From contig JAWZYV010016568.1 in NCBI GenBank assembly GCA_038373885.1, positions 248,001 to 312,000 on the forward strand: 64,000 nucleotides of DNA, given 5' to 3'. A program made the translations under genes and the position numbers. Below the pieces are notes generated by a model. That model did not search any database. It was not told the DNA's origin and was given only the letters and a program-made list of their open reading frames with translations. This DNA is from Cheiracanthium punctorium (Eukaryota; Arthropoda; Arachnida; Araneae; Cheiracanthiidae). Shown piece after piece: positions 44,686 through 56,206 of this stretch. The number at the start of each line of letters is the position of its first letter. Position 1 is the stretch's first letter.

Positions 44686-44946
44686 GATGAATGCTCCATG
44701 GAGGAATGCCTTGCACCTTACCATTAACATGTTAACATGTAACATTTGTTCTGTCCCTGAACGTAGTGTAAACTAACACTTTTGCATACGTTGTGAAAGT
44801 GCATCCAGTTGTTTTACTGTCATTACTGTTTTTTATGCGAAATTTTTTTAAGAACAGAACTTGAACTATTTTAATTATTTTGGGGGCCCTAGGCTGTGAC
44901 CTAGTAGTCCTGTACGGTAATCAGGCTCTGAGTAAATATATAAAAC

Positions 44947-45182
44947 CAGTGCCAGTTCTAGGTAGTTTTCTAAGTGGTGCGAAGTACAAAAATGTGCAGC
45001 CCCTTCCTTTCCCCCGCATGCAGCTAGGAAAGTTTTCAGAAGAGTAAAACTTAAGATTTCCACAATATATGACACTCAAATAGTACACAAATGTATATCA
45101 TATACAATAAGGCATTTTGTCGTTCTATAAAGATGGCGCCCGGTGCAGTTGTACCGTTCGCTCCGACCTAAGACCTGCTCTG
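44947..45182. mobile_element. Decayed hAT-like MITE
   Basis: The ends CAGTGCCAGTTCTAGGTAG and the inverse of CAGAGCAGGTCTTAGGTCG match at most positions. A GGCGCCCGGTGCAGTTG segment lies near the right end. The 8-bp flanks match only 5 of 8. Confidence 0.5.
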
Positions 45183-45189
45183 TAAGAAA

Positions 45190-47075
45190 TTGTATTTAAG
45201 AATTAACCATTGGTAGAATACTGGGAAATTCCTAATTAGGAAAAAAAAGAGAGAGATTCATATTAACGAATTCTTAGAACAGAGAATGTTGATTTAAATA
45301 GTCAGCAGCATATAATTTTCTGTTGATTTTGTGGGATTAGAACGAAGAAGTAAACCCAAGTAGGAAATCTTTTTTCTTTGTATGTACTTTTTTTTAAACT
45401 CAGAATTTCTTGATAAGTGTTCTGAGGAAGAAGCGTAGATTCCAAGTAATGAAATCTTGGAAAAAATATGGCGTGCAGTTTTAAATTTGTCTTAGCCAAT
45501 ACGCAATTAAAAATTATACATTTGTCCTGCGGAAGGGCGTAGTCAGAGGTGTGCATTCTGTGGTCGAGTATTTAAAAAAAACTTTTTGAGATATTTTTAT
45601 GAATATATTAGTTGAAAATGACGGTTAATAAAGTGAAGTGTTCTACCGTATAATTTGGGTTTCTCCCTACGTTTCCGACCACCCCTTTCATGTATATCTT
45701 TGTAATAGAATTTCATTCTTTGATCATTTCAGGAAAAAATTATGCTTATATATAAAAAAAAAACCAGTATTCAGCACTTTTTTTTCATACTTTGGGAAAT
45801 TTTGAATCCTTACGTTATAAAGAATCAAAACGAATACTTTAGTTTACGATCGTGGCATGTAGACGCAGATCTGCCCAGTTACGAAACAAGTCCTGGATAT
45901 GAAGTTGTGCAACATGAAGTTTAATTTTTTATTCATTTTTAATTTTTTTCTTTTTTTTCTTTCTTTTATGCAGTAAAATTTGTCTAATAAATAGAATCTA
46001 AGTTGAAGTATTTTCCCATTAAAGTCTGGTGTCTGTTGAAGGAAGGCGTATTTTCGGCTAAAGATATGGCAAAGGACTACAAAATATTTCCGTTTTCGCC
46101 AGGTTAAAGAAAAAGGATTTCGTGTTAAGTAAATTTCATTGTAATCAGCAATAGCACTAGTAGGAAATTAATTATTATACCATTCGATAGTTTCCTAAAA
46201 TCTATAAATATTTAACATGATTTTGCTGATTTTACAACTTTCTTTATTAAACAGAAGTTTCAAAAATCAAAACTCTTATAAAAAATCAAAAATCTTATAA
46301 AATATGTTTCTCAAACAGATGTTATCATAAATTTCAGGCGTGCGAAGTTTTCAAAATCAAAAAGTCTGGGATTTCTCATCCACTTATTTTCAGAATAAAA
46401 TGTATATATATATATATATATATTCTTCTTTAATGTTGTGCATGTTCATATAAACTTTATATTTTCCTTACCTTCTCTAGCAACAGTTAAATACCATTTC
46501 CACTTAATTAGGCACTCTCCATGTCATCCAGACGAGTTCTTTGAAAAATGTGTGGGTGTTCATAATGTTCTGGCTCGTCATAGTATGTTTCAAAGCTTCA
46601 CACAGGTAGAACTTTATTATTCATCTGATACCGATTCATAATAGTTTAAAAGTTTAACTCTATTGGATTTATCAAAATTTTTAATGTTTCATATCGACGT
46701 ACCACAGTTTATATATTTAACTGTAGTACAAAGCAGATTTAACTACATTTAATTTTATTTAATCAAGAAAAAAAAAAAAAAGAGTATCAAAATGAAAAAA
46801 TCGTAACTGTGCTGACTGGATTTGATAGTTCTGTTTAAGAGAGCCTTGTCTGACCTCATCTACAATAGCTCTGTAACAAATAAAATTGAAACAGAAACAT
46901 ATTCTACTTAAATGAAAAACTAAAAAAAAAAAGAAAAAAAGAAAGTAAAATGATAAAATTGTGCACGCAACACTGGAGTCTAACAACTTTCTAAAAAAAT
47001 TAAATAAATCTGGCGTCCTTTCTCGAAGCATTTGATACCAGCTGGCCCCAAACCGAGGAGAAGCTGGTAATAGTC
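45190..47075. other. No element recognised
   Basis: AT-rich with (TA)n at 46401-46423 and A runs at 46770 and 46920. No gene or ends. Confidence 0.45.
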
Positions 47076-47080
47076 TAGAA

Positions 47081-47421
47081 CAGCGGTTCCCGACCGGTGG
47101 GGCGCGCCCCCTTGGGGGTCGTTGAGTTTTTGGAGGGGGGTGTGAGAAAAACAGTCAAAAAACAAGTGGTAATACATGTTTTAAAAAATCGTCTTATTTA
47201 TTCTTATTTTTACTCCATACTATATCTGTTTTCGCTTAAGATGTTTATTCAAACTTTACCAATATTTACCATGATTTTGTAGAAGAGGCGACTCAATGTT
47301 CAAGTATAATAAACTATTTGAATGCTGAGGAATGTGAGAGGTGGGTGAGGAACGGAGGCACGATCGTAAGTTATTGTTTGTGGGGTGGGGGGACATAATG
47401 TTAAAAGGTTCGAAATCGCTG
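47081..47421. mobile_element. hAT MITE (CAGCGGTTC ends), copy 1
   Basis: The ends CAGCGGTTCCCGACC and the inverse of CAGCGATTTCGAACC match. The interior (TTCGCTTAA, ATGTT, ATTCAAACTTTAC) matches the element at 54120. The 8-bp flanks have decayed to 5 of 8. Confidence 0.75.
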
Positions 47422-48104
47422 CTGTAGGACATCAACATTTCCAAATCAATCCTTTCCAGTCAAAATAAAAAAAAGGTACTCTTTTTTTTCATATTATCTG
47501 ATCTGCGTAGGGCTCCCACATAATACATGTGCAGGTTTTAAATTTTAATTCGTCCAAATTTGAATTGGTACAAAGACTCTATGTATATTGTTATAATGAA
47601 GTATAAAAATGTGTTTTATCATAACGAGGATAACGTGCTCACTGTTCATTAAGTAATATCATTCGGCATTTATCATTAATGCATTCTGCATTTTCATCAC
47701 TGCATTTTGACATCTGCCCATGAATGAATAAACAGCTGCATACTGCTTTTAATAACGAATTCCATTTTCTCTTACATATAACTATTGCCAGTCCGGATTT
47801 GCCATTATCCTTTTACCACCAATTGTGTCCACTCCAACATCAACTAAAAAAAAGTTGAAATAAACAAAGAAAAAATAAATAAAAAGACTGGTGGGGGGAA
47901 ACCCCTTTTGCTCCTAAAACACCAGATGCGTTCCGGAGGCAGGATGTGCGCTCGGTCTGTCGGAAGTAATTGTAATATTATTACTAGAAAAATCGTAAAA
48001 CGTTCTCTGTTGGCCGCGTGGCTAAGTATATGCGTACATTTGTAGCCTCACAAGACGATAACGCAAACATTAGTATGAAAATGAAGACAAACCATTAAAA
48101 AAAA

Positions 48105-48941
48105 ATCTGGAGTGACTCCATTCGACTTTCCGAACACTTCATATATACCAAGCGTTTAAATAAATTTCATTCTACTCAATCGGATCTAGTGTTCAGGCAC
48201 TATTGCATGCAAATGATTTGAGTGCACAGGCCGCAATGAATAAGAAAACTTTTAGTAGCCCTGTAAAAATCTGTAGGGCGTACACTCGCAAAAATTTATT
48301 CAGTATGTAAGTATATGCGTACCTAATTTGATGACAATCGAATGCACCATTTAGACACTAGCCCACTTTAAAAATTGTCAAATTAAAATGTTAATTTACA
48401 ACCTTAAACCGTAGAGTCAACCTTAAATGTTAATTTACAACCTTAAACCGTAATATGTAAGAATTACTTTTTGGTCTGCAAACAAACAATCAGCTCTACA
48501 CTCGCCAAATTCTATGCAGGTCATGAGACCGTGACTAGAATATACACACCCAGTTTGAGTTCAATCGAATGCATCCTATAGACACTATCGCACTTTGAAG
48601 AATTTCGGTACATAGGTAACAACGCTCATTTGTTGCCCTGTCAAAAAGCTATAAGCCCTATACTTACGAAAATCAATACCGCTCTTGCGACGGTGGTTTA
48701 TAACATTATATACCAAATTTGAGCTCAATCGAATGCACCGTTTAGGAGCTATCGTGTTTACTCACATACACACAAACATTCACACACACTCATACATACA
48801 TACATCTCGTAAAAATAGCATGAATGAATTCAGAAGCCCTCAAAATGTGTAAATACACCAAAATCTCAAAGTCGAATTTTTTCATGATTACAATACTTTC
48901 CTAACATTTTTCTTTCCTAACATGGCACATGTTCAGAAAGT
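48105..48941 (-). mobile_element. Helentron-like non-autonomous element, copy 2
   Basis: On the minus strand it begins ACTTTCTGAACATGTGCCAT. It ends GTGTTCGGAAAGTCGAATGG then AGTCACTCCAGAT before a T run, the same ends as 17149-17559. Inside are about four diverged ~140-bp units containing CAATCGAATGCACC(G/A)TTTAG. A 2-fold duplication around 48385-48452 is also present. Confidence 0.6.
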
Positions 48942-49260
48942 AAAAAGCGTAATATTTGTGAATGTGTTAAGAGATATAATGGATCAACCCGAGTCCGAAC
49001 CACTCTCGCCCTTATGACTAGGGATCAGTGGCGTACCTAGGTAAAGTATGCAGGCAACAAAACTGCGCTCTTTCTCTTAATAAGAACGACACCGATCATT
49101 TCGTTTGGGTGGTCGTTCTTAAAATTTCTCTTGAAAGACCATTTATAGTGTTTTATGTCGTAAGTGTGCATTATGCAAATAAAGAAAAAAAAAAACCCTG
49201 TCACAGATCTGGGTTCTAAGGAGAGTGATTCAAAATAAATATTTTAATGCTTTATTCATT

Positions 49261-49502
49261 TTAACTCGTTCACTCCCATCGTTGCAAGGACGCGACTTCC
49301 CCTTCAACACAATATCGGTTGCTTTTCGCCATGGGTCTTTGAATATTCCTGTTGAGCACCAGCGATTGCGCGCGAGCTTTGAATACTCTGCGGGGGTGCA
49401 GCAAGAGTATATTCAAAGGCTCTTCCGGGAAGCAACAATGAGTATAGAAGGGAGAATCGGTGTGGTCGCGTGCTCGCAACGATGGGAACGAACAGGTTCA
49501 AT
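49261..49502. mobile_element. Possible piggyBac-like MITE
   Basis: GTTCACTCCCATCGTTGC after TTAA on the left is inverted as GCAACGATGGGAACGAAC on the right. The right TTAA has decayed (TTCAA). The inner GGGAAGCAACAATGAG recurs near 21615. Confidence 0.5.
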
Positions 49503-49750
49503 GTTTCTTTCATTACGTCAATCTCACAATGGAAATCTGTGTCCCCTTTCAAGTGTAGCCCATGGCACGTCTCTATATGTCATACCTTAGCTTTGTAAAT
49601 GGTAGGGATGGATGCTATACAAGACGGGAAAGAGATTTGCAGTATATAACGTTAGAAAAAAAATATAGTTTTAATGACTATGCCATTTTAACGCTCACCC
49701 CCCTTAACTGAAAATTGTCCGAAAAATGTGTTCCAAAAATGCGACATAAT

Positions 49751-49934
49751 TTTACATATATTTAAATATTATTAATTCACAACAGCTTTAATCTATTGTT
49801 ACAATATTTCGTAAGCTGTTGAATATGCATCACATGCATTTTTTTACATATATTTAAATACTATTAGTTCACAACAGCTTTAATCTATTGTTACACTATT
49901 TCGTAAGCTGTGGAATATGCATCCCATGTATTTT
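49751..49934 (+). repeat. Tandem duplication, 2 x 92 bp
   Basis: TTTACATATATTTAAATA through GTAAGCTGTTGAATATGCAT occurs twice in a row with only a few differences. Confidence 0.9.
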
Positions 49935-50260
49935 TCTATAAATAGGTTACAATCATAAAAATTTCAACATAGGGTTGCCAGGCGAAATACACGAAAGATG
50001 CCAGATAAAGTGACATAATCAGTTAATATCGTTTTAATATGGCAATAATGAAACTAAAAAAAATAGGGGGGTTCCCCTGACGAGGCCCGAACAGCCGAGT
50101 TTTATTTTATTAGCTTTGAATATTTATGCGATTATTTATTGAACACACTTCAACTACAATTATGTTATCCTAATATTCTGGATTAGAATAACGTAAAAGT
50201 TACCCCCTCTCCTCACTTTGACATAGATAAAGAATCCCAATCCTGCCCATAGACTTTTAA

Positions 50261-50764
50261 CCCTTTAACGCGCAGTGTTCCCGCTCTAGGAACACCAAAA
50301 CTCTGACGTTTTGACTGTTGCCAGTCACGAAGAATAGATTTGATTTCTATAAAAATAGTTGCGGGTGACATAGCTCCACAGGAATCCTTTCATTTTTAGC
50401 ACGTCATTTCCCGTAAAAAAATTGTCCCGATTATTTTTTAACAGCACTGACATCTGCTGAAAAATGGAAGAATGCGAGAACAGCTGGATCGATTTCCCAA
50501 TGCTGACAAAAGGGCAGCCGTTGCCATCGCTTGACTTAACTACCTGCAAGATGGCGGACGATCGAAACGTATAAGCGTGCCACAGATCTAGAGACCCCTT
50601 TTTTGACTGTGTGCGCGGGCACAGCCAGCTGTCGTCAAAAAAGGATCTCTAGATCTGTGGCACGATGAACGTTTCGATTGTCCGCCCTCTTGCTGGTAGT
50701 TAAGTCGAGCGATGGCAACGGCTGCCCTTTTTTCAGCATTGGGAAAGGGTTGCGCCTCAAAGGG
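50261..50764. mobile_element. piggyBac-like foldback MITE, complete
   Basis: TTAA lies at both edges (50257-50260 and 50765-50768). The left end is CCCTTTAACGCGCAGTG and the right end GCGCCTCAAAGGG. Inside, 50490-50606 is inverted at 50635-50755, giving a long hairpin. The TTAA target and CCC start are the piggyBac pattern. No transposase. Confidence 0.85.
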
Positions 50765-50779
50765 TTAATACAATAAACA

Positions 50780-52015
50780 GAATGTCAAGTGAACCTGTAA
50801 ATAAATTACCCAGTCAATTGGGATGTGCGCAACTTTATAGACACTACTAGGCGGGATTCTATAGTCACAAGGGAAGTCCCTAACGTCCACACAGATATCG
50901 CATAGATGTTAAAATATACACTGTTTCTGTATTTAAAAGTTCCAAAGGAATCTTTTTCAATAAACAAGTTTTCTCCTTATAAATGCTTTGATATGTGTGA
51001 CACCATGATGTTGAAGTACCAAGGCCAGACAAAACGGTTGTTAACCCCCCCAGTTTGTCCTTGCCGAGAGAGAGAGAAAGAAATCGAACAGTAATATTGG
51101 CCGCCTTCCCGAGTCGGACTCTTGCTAATGGGGAAAAAAAAGCGAAGAAACCTGACGTTAGAATGATGAATTTTTAATGATAATAGTAGACGAAAGAGCA
51201 TTACTATAAACCATCCAAAAATTGTGCAACATCCGAAATTTTGTCCATTGCCACTTTGTTGCTAAATGTGATGAAGCTAAATGATTACGCATATCTGTGG
51301 ATGAATGATGCAAGAATTATTTCAATTTGTAATAAAATATATAATAAGGATATTATTTTAAATTTTCATTAGTTCATTAAAAACCAGTACTCTTTTTTCT
51401 TTTAAGCACTAAGTTGTATTAGAAAAAACAATTTATTTAGTAATTAGACTTTTCATTTATATAAACCCTATCGATTTCTTTTAATTGAGATTTCTTTGTT
51501 TTATATTTCATATTTCGACCACCTATCTTCCAAGGTATTTAGCCGTTTAGCGTACCTTCCTTGGAAACATTTTGCTCCGTTTTAATTCCCGAACAAACTT
51601 TAGGTACCGTTTGTCCTTCCTTTCATTTAGGGTAAAGTAATTGTGCTCTCTCCCGTAACAACGTTGGCATAGTAAAAACCAATGCCTATTCGGCAAGTGC
51701 CGCCTGAAATGCTGGAAAAAAGCTCAAGAGAAATTTCAGTCGTGAGGCTGTCTGTTTATTGTGCTTCCAAGAAAGACACTTGGTACACATATGATGAGAA
51801 GACAAGAAACAGGATATTTATCCGTTACAATTTGTTTATTTCTATTAGGTTTTGTTTCTGTTTGGGTTTATCTAGGAGAAAGCACTGTTTACTACTAGGT
51901 CATTATTTCAAATTACTCTATTAAAATTATACGAGCTTGCGTACTGTGTTTTTACGAGCTATACAAAACATACTTTTTTTTTTTTCAATGGTAGTGATCA
52001 GACAAATGTATACAT
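50780..52015. other. No element recognised
   Basis: AT-rich with a short (GA)n at 51068. No supportable gene. Confidence 0.45.
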
Positions 52016-52019
52016 ACTA

Positions 52020-52977
52020 GGGTGAAGCAAAAAAAAAAAAAGACTATTTTTTTTTTTAGTCTCGCGTGAAAAAATGTTAGTTTTTGATATTTTAAGAGCC
52101 CCCTCCAAAGGACAGCTCAAACAAACAAAAAAAAAAATTTAAGAGGTTGCTCAAAATTTTTTTTTATTTCAAAAATCGTCAAAAATCGATTTTTTTTCTT
52201 TTTAATTTTTTTTCTCGTTACGGTATAATTTTATAGACAAAAAAATATGTTTCTGAAAGTTTCAGTTCAAAATTTAAATTTTGAAAGGTCGTTCATATTT
52301 TTAAAAATTTATTAGTGCATTACTTTATATTTTTTCGAGCGACCTTTTAATATTCAAATTAAAATTTCATACATTTTTTTCTTTTATTTAGTACAATAAT
52401 CGGTAAAAATACACCACGAGATGAACTAAAAATCAAGCACAATATAGAAAACATATTTTTTTTTTAATTTAATAATTTTATTTAATCAACTACAACATTT
52501 TAACAATATTTCAATAAGCTTTGTTATTAATTCTGAAACCAAATTTTAAATTTTAACAGGTTATTATTGATTTTTAGTTCATTTCGTAGTGCATTTTTTT
52601 CGATTATTGTACTAAATAAAAGGAAAAAATGTATGGAATTTTAATTTGAATATTAAAAGGTCGCTTGAAAAAATTCTAAAGTAATGCACTAATAAATCTA
52701 AAAAACATTGTGAGCAACCTTTCAAAATTTAAATTTTGAACTGAAACTTACAGAAACTTATTTATTTATTTATTTATTTGGTCTATAAAATTATACCGTA
52801 ACGAGAAAAAAAAATGAAAAAGAAAAAAAATTCGATTTTTGAAATTAAAAAAAAATTTTGAGCGACCTCTTAAATTTTTTTTTTTGAGCTGTCCTTTGGA
52901 GGGGGTTCTTAAAACATCAAAAACTAACATTTTTTTCACATGAGAGTAAAAAAAATAGTCGTTTTTTTGCGTCATCC
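52020..52977. mobile_element. Long hairpin element, arms ~400 bp
   Basis: The two halves are inverted from GGGTGAAGCAAAAAAA and TTTTTTTGCGTCATCC inward. Shared blocks include CCCTCCAAAGGACAGCTCAA, GTTACGGTATAATTTTATAG, TCAAAATTTAAATTTTGAA and TTATTTAGTACAATAATCG. Only a ~130-base centre is unpaired. TA flanks both ends. Its transcript would form one long double strand. Confidence 0.88.
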
Positions 52978-52978
52978 T

Positions 52979-52979
52979 A

Positions 52980-53011
<32 letters not shown>

Positions 53012-53022
53012 ATATATATATA
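52979..53022. repeat. (CTAT)n then (TA)n microsatellite
   Basis: About eight CTAT units and then TA units lie exactly between the hairpin element and the next TA-flanked element. Confidence 0.9.
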
Positions 53023-53024
53023 TA

Positions 53025-53369
53025 CAGGGTGTCTAAAGAAGCCGTTAAGTAACTTAACATTCTGGTCTGCCATACCATAGCAAACAAGATTTACATAGGA
53101 AGTTATGTTCGGAAATGCAAACGGCGGCGGCCGCCGGAGGGCCATATAAACTGGCTTATGGAAGCGTGATCATTTCACCCTTAGACGTTACCGGAGATGG
53201 ATGAATCGGTTTAATAACTCACAATTGTCCGATATGCATTCCGCGTATGGTGCCACGGATGGGGAATCGTATTAATAAAAAAATTATTTAATAAAAGTCG
53301 CACCTTTTTGACATCATTTCTCCCTCCCCTCTACGCCGGCAATCATTGCGCTCAAGGAACATCTGCACC

Positions 53370-53372
<3 letters not shown>
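53025..53372. mobile_element. CAGGGTG-ended MITE in (TA)n
   Basis: The ends CAGGGTG and CACCCTG are bounded by TA within TA microsatellites (53373-53401 on the right). Similarity between the ends is short. The left end resembles the CAGGGTGAATCTAAGAAG end at 34069. Confidence 0.55.
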
Positions 53373-53406
<34 letters not shown>

Positions 53407-53673
53407 ACATAATAAATCGAAAGCCCGCTAAAATCCCAAATTGCTAAACTTGCTAAACTGCGTAGTTGAGAACAAAGGAAATTCGCTTTCGAAAACCGCA
53501 ACTACTACACAGTCCCCAGCAGTCTCGTTCTAAATTTGTGGCCAGTCCCCGCTGTTTAGTAGCATTTGAATTTTTGAACCAGAACCTGCCTGCTCTACCT
53601 AACATAGTCCCCCCGGAGCCCGACTACGGAAAACCACTCCAACGTCGCTATATATTACATATTTACATACATG

Positions 53674-53697
53674 TTTTTTTTTTTTTTTTTTTTTTTT
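53674..53697. repeat. Poly(T) tract
   Basis: 24 T in a row. Similar tracts lie at 58626-58652 and 61807-61838. Confidence 0.9.
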
Positions 53698-54119
53698 ATT
53701 AAACTTGAACAGCGGTATTTGTGTCATGCTCGCACGAGTCCAGTTTACCTATTTCAGGGCCCGGGGCTGTGATAATAGCGGACCCCCCCCCGCCACACAC
53801 ACACACACATTTTTCTTTGTCTTTAATATAAATGTTCGTCATTAGATAAAATTTTATAATGGTCATAGTAGAATAAGATTCTCATTACCATTTAAATGAA
53901 CTCTGAAACTGTTTGCAAAAAATTAATTAAAACAACAACAAAAAAAAAAAAGAATCTAACTCGCCAACCAAAGGAAAAGTTGCTGCATCAAAATCTTTAA
54001 TGAATATATTTTACAGACTAAAAAAAAATTAAATTGGCTTCTTCCTAGCCTTTGCTGCGCTGAAAGTTTCAATTACATCTTTAAAATCCAGGTTGCTTGT
54101 TAAATCGTGCTACGGAATG

Positions 54120-54416
54120 CAGCATTTCTCAACCTGTGGGGCGCGAAAAAAACCAAGGAACAAGTAGTGATGCATGTTTTTTTTTAAAAAATCATCTTAT
54201 TTATTCTCATTTTTACTCAAAAATATATCTATTTTCGCTTAAAATGTTCATTCAAACTTTACTGATAACATTATTTTGCAGAAAATTCGACTAAATGTTC
54301 ATTATTCAAGATTAAAAAACTAAATGTATGCTGAAAAATGTGAGGGGGGGGGGACGCCACCGTAAGTTAGCCTTTGTTGGGGGAGGGGCGCGAAGTTAAA
54401 AGGTTGAGAACCGCTG
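54120..54416. mobile_element. hAT MITE (CAGCGGTTC ends), copy 2
   Basis: The ends CAGCATTTCTCAACC and GGTTGAGAACCGCTG have flanks ACGGAATG and ACGTAATG (7 of 8 match). Same family as 47081. Confidence 0.85.
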
Positions 54417-54510
54417 ACGTAATGCAATAAACATATTTGGAAAAAATCTCATTTAACTCGTTTCTAAACATATTATCATAAATATGTATCGGTGATTTTT
54501 TTTCTAAGCT

Positions 54511-55060
54511 TCACCTTAACAAATATTGTGAAAAATGAATGACTTCAGATTTTGTGACTTCAAAATCTACTTCTCCTTCATAAACTTCAAGAAAATTATC
54601 AATTGATTCTTCATCTATTTGTTTGAGACCTAATTTAGTAATGAAATTGAAAATGCTGTATACTGAGTTATAAGCATCAATTCGTTTCATCATTTCTGAA
54701 GTTTAATCTATCGACTATCACAAATAAAGTTTCAACTTTAAGTTTTTCAAATCTTTGAAGAGTTACATGGCTAGTTGTTTCGGATTCAAGAGTACCGTCG
54801 GTAAATTTTTTTTCTTCTCAGTCTTTTTCCCTGATCCTTAGGAGAAGTCGCTACATGAGGAGATAGCAATTGAGATCTTTCTTTTAATTTATCAAATTGA
54901 TCTCTGAAGGATGCAATATTTGCATTCAACCCTTTCAACAAGTTAACACCTGTAAATAAATCAAGACCTGGTTTTTGAAGATAAATGCTAACTTTATTCA
55001 TATCACTTAAAGTGCTAGGCGACCCTGTTGCACATTGTCTGTCAATACATTGGAAGGTGA
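54511..55060 (-). pseudogene. hAT-type transposase relic (ZMYM1-like)
   Basis: The minus strand reads TDRQCATGSPSTLSDMN, IYLQKPGLDLFTGVNLLKGL and a charged LKERSQLLS stretch. After stops come FEKLKVETLFVIVDRLNF and EMMKRIDAYNSVYSIFNFIT. This order resembles the middle of ZMYM1/hAT-like transposases. It is a fragment; ends and catalytic residues are absent. A C-run-rich repeat lies next to it at 55068-55215. Confidence 0.6.
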
Positions 55061-55564
55061 AAGCAAGGGCGGATTAACACCCCCCCCCCCCGAGAAAAAG
55101 AAATTAATGTTAAATATACTATTTTACTTCCATAAAATGGATGTATATGTCAATCTTCTAGCTAACCGCCCCCCCCCCCCCCGACAAACTTGCATTAATC
55201 CTCCACTGGGTGGAAGAAGATTGATACTGTTTGAAGCTGGTGTTTATTTACTCCAGTTTCCAGTATGTCTAGTTGTTCATGAGAACTATGCCTTTTTACT
55301 TTGTTTATTCAGGCAAAAATTTTGTCTCAATAGATTTTAAATTTTTCCCACAGAATATGTTTAACAAAGATACTTAATACCTTCACTCGTACAAAGCCAT
55401 CGTTTGATTGCAAAATTTGCAATCAGGACTCACTAACTTTACTTTTATCTTCCATTAAAATAATTAACCGCTCCATTTTTAAGTTCACATAAAAGTTACA
55501 TTTTTTTTATTTACTTGGTTTTCTGGGCCCCCTTGTTCACTGGGCCCGGGGCTGCAGCCCTTAA

Positions 55565-55940
55565 CCCTTTAACGTGCAGTGTTCCCGCTCTTGGAACACC
55601 AAACTCTGTCGTTTTGACTGTTGCCAGTTACGAAGAATAGATTTGATTTCTGTAAAAATTGTTGCGGGTGACATAGCTCCACGAGAATCCTTTACTTTTT
55701 AGCACGTCATTTCCCATAAAAAAATGGTCACGATTATTTTTAACAGCACTGACATCTGCTGAAAAAAATGGAAGAATGCGAGAACAGCCGGATAGATTGC
55801 CCAATGCTGAAAAAAGGGCAGCCGTTGCCATCGCTCGACTTAACTATCAGCAAGATGATAGAAACGTTCATCGCGTGCCACAGATCTAGAGACCTTTTTT
55901 TGACGACAGCTGGCTGCAGCCAGCTGTCGTCAAAAAAGGG
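55565..55940 (+). mobile_element. piggyBac-like element, truncated
   Basis: It starts CCCTTTAACGTGCAGTG after TTAA (55561-55564) and follows the 50261 element to GACAGCTG palindromes near 55900. It stops at the AAAAAAGGG where the right arm should continue. Confidence 0.75.
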
Positions 55941-56008
55941 TATGAAAATCCACATACTTTAACAAAATTAATTACAAATAAACAAAACTTCGGCAATGTT
56001 TCAATTAA

Positions 56009-56202
56009 CCCTTTGAGGCGCAACCCTTTCCCAATGCCGGAAAAGGGTCGGAAAGACGACAGCTGACTGTCAAAAAAAGGGTCTCTAGATCTGTGGCACG
56101 CGATGAACGTTTCGATCGTCCGCCATATTGCTGATAGTTAAGTCGAGCGATGGCAACGGCTGCCCTTTTTTCAGCATTGGGAAAGGGTTGCGCCTCAAAG
56201 GG
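56009..56202. mobile_element. piggyBac-like foldback made of two right ends
   Basis: TTAA is at both edges (56005-56008 and 56203-56206). Both ends are the right end of the 50261 family, CCCTTTGAGGCGCAACCC, inverted for ~38 bp. It lacks any left end. Confidence 0.85.
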
Positions 56203-56206
56203 TTAA

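Noticed and set aside
48010..48060. A-box-like TGGCCGCGTGGCTAAG, possible SINE
   Set aside because: No B-box, tail or target duplication could be found.
49026..49045. Start of another GGCGTAGCC-type MITE (CAGTGGCGTACCTAGG)
   Set aside because: No matching inverted end was found downstream.
49225..49590. 121-codon open frame
   Set aside because: It runs through a likely piggyBac-like MITE, and other frames on the opposite strand are equally open.
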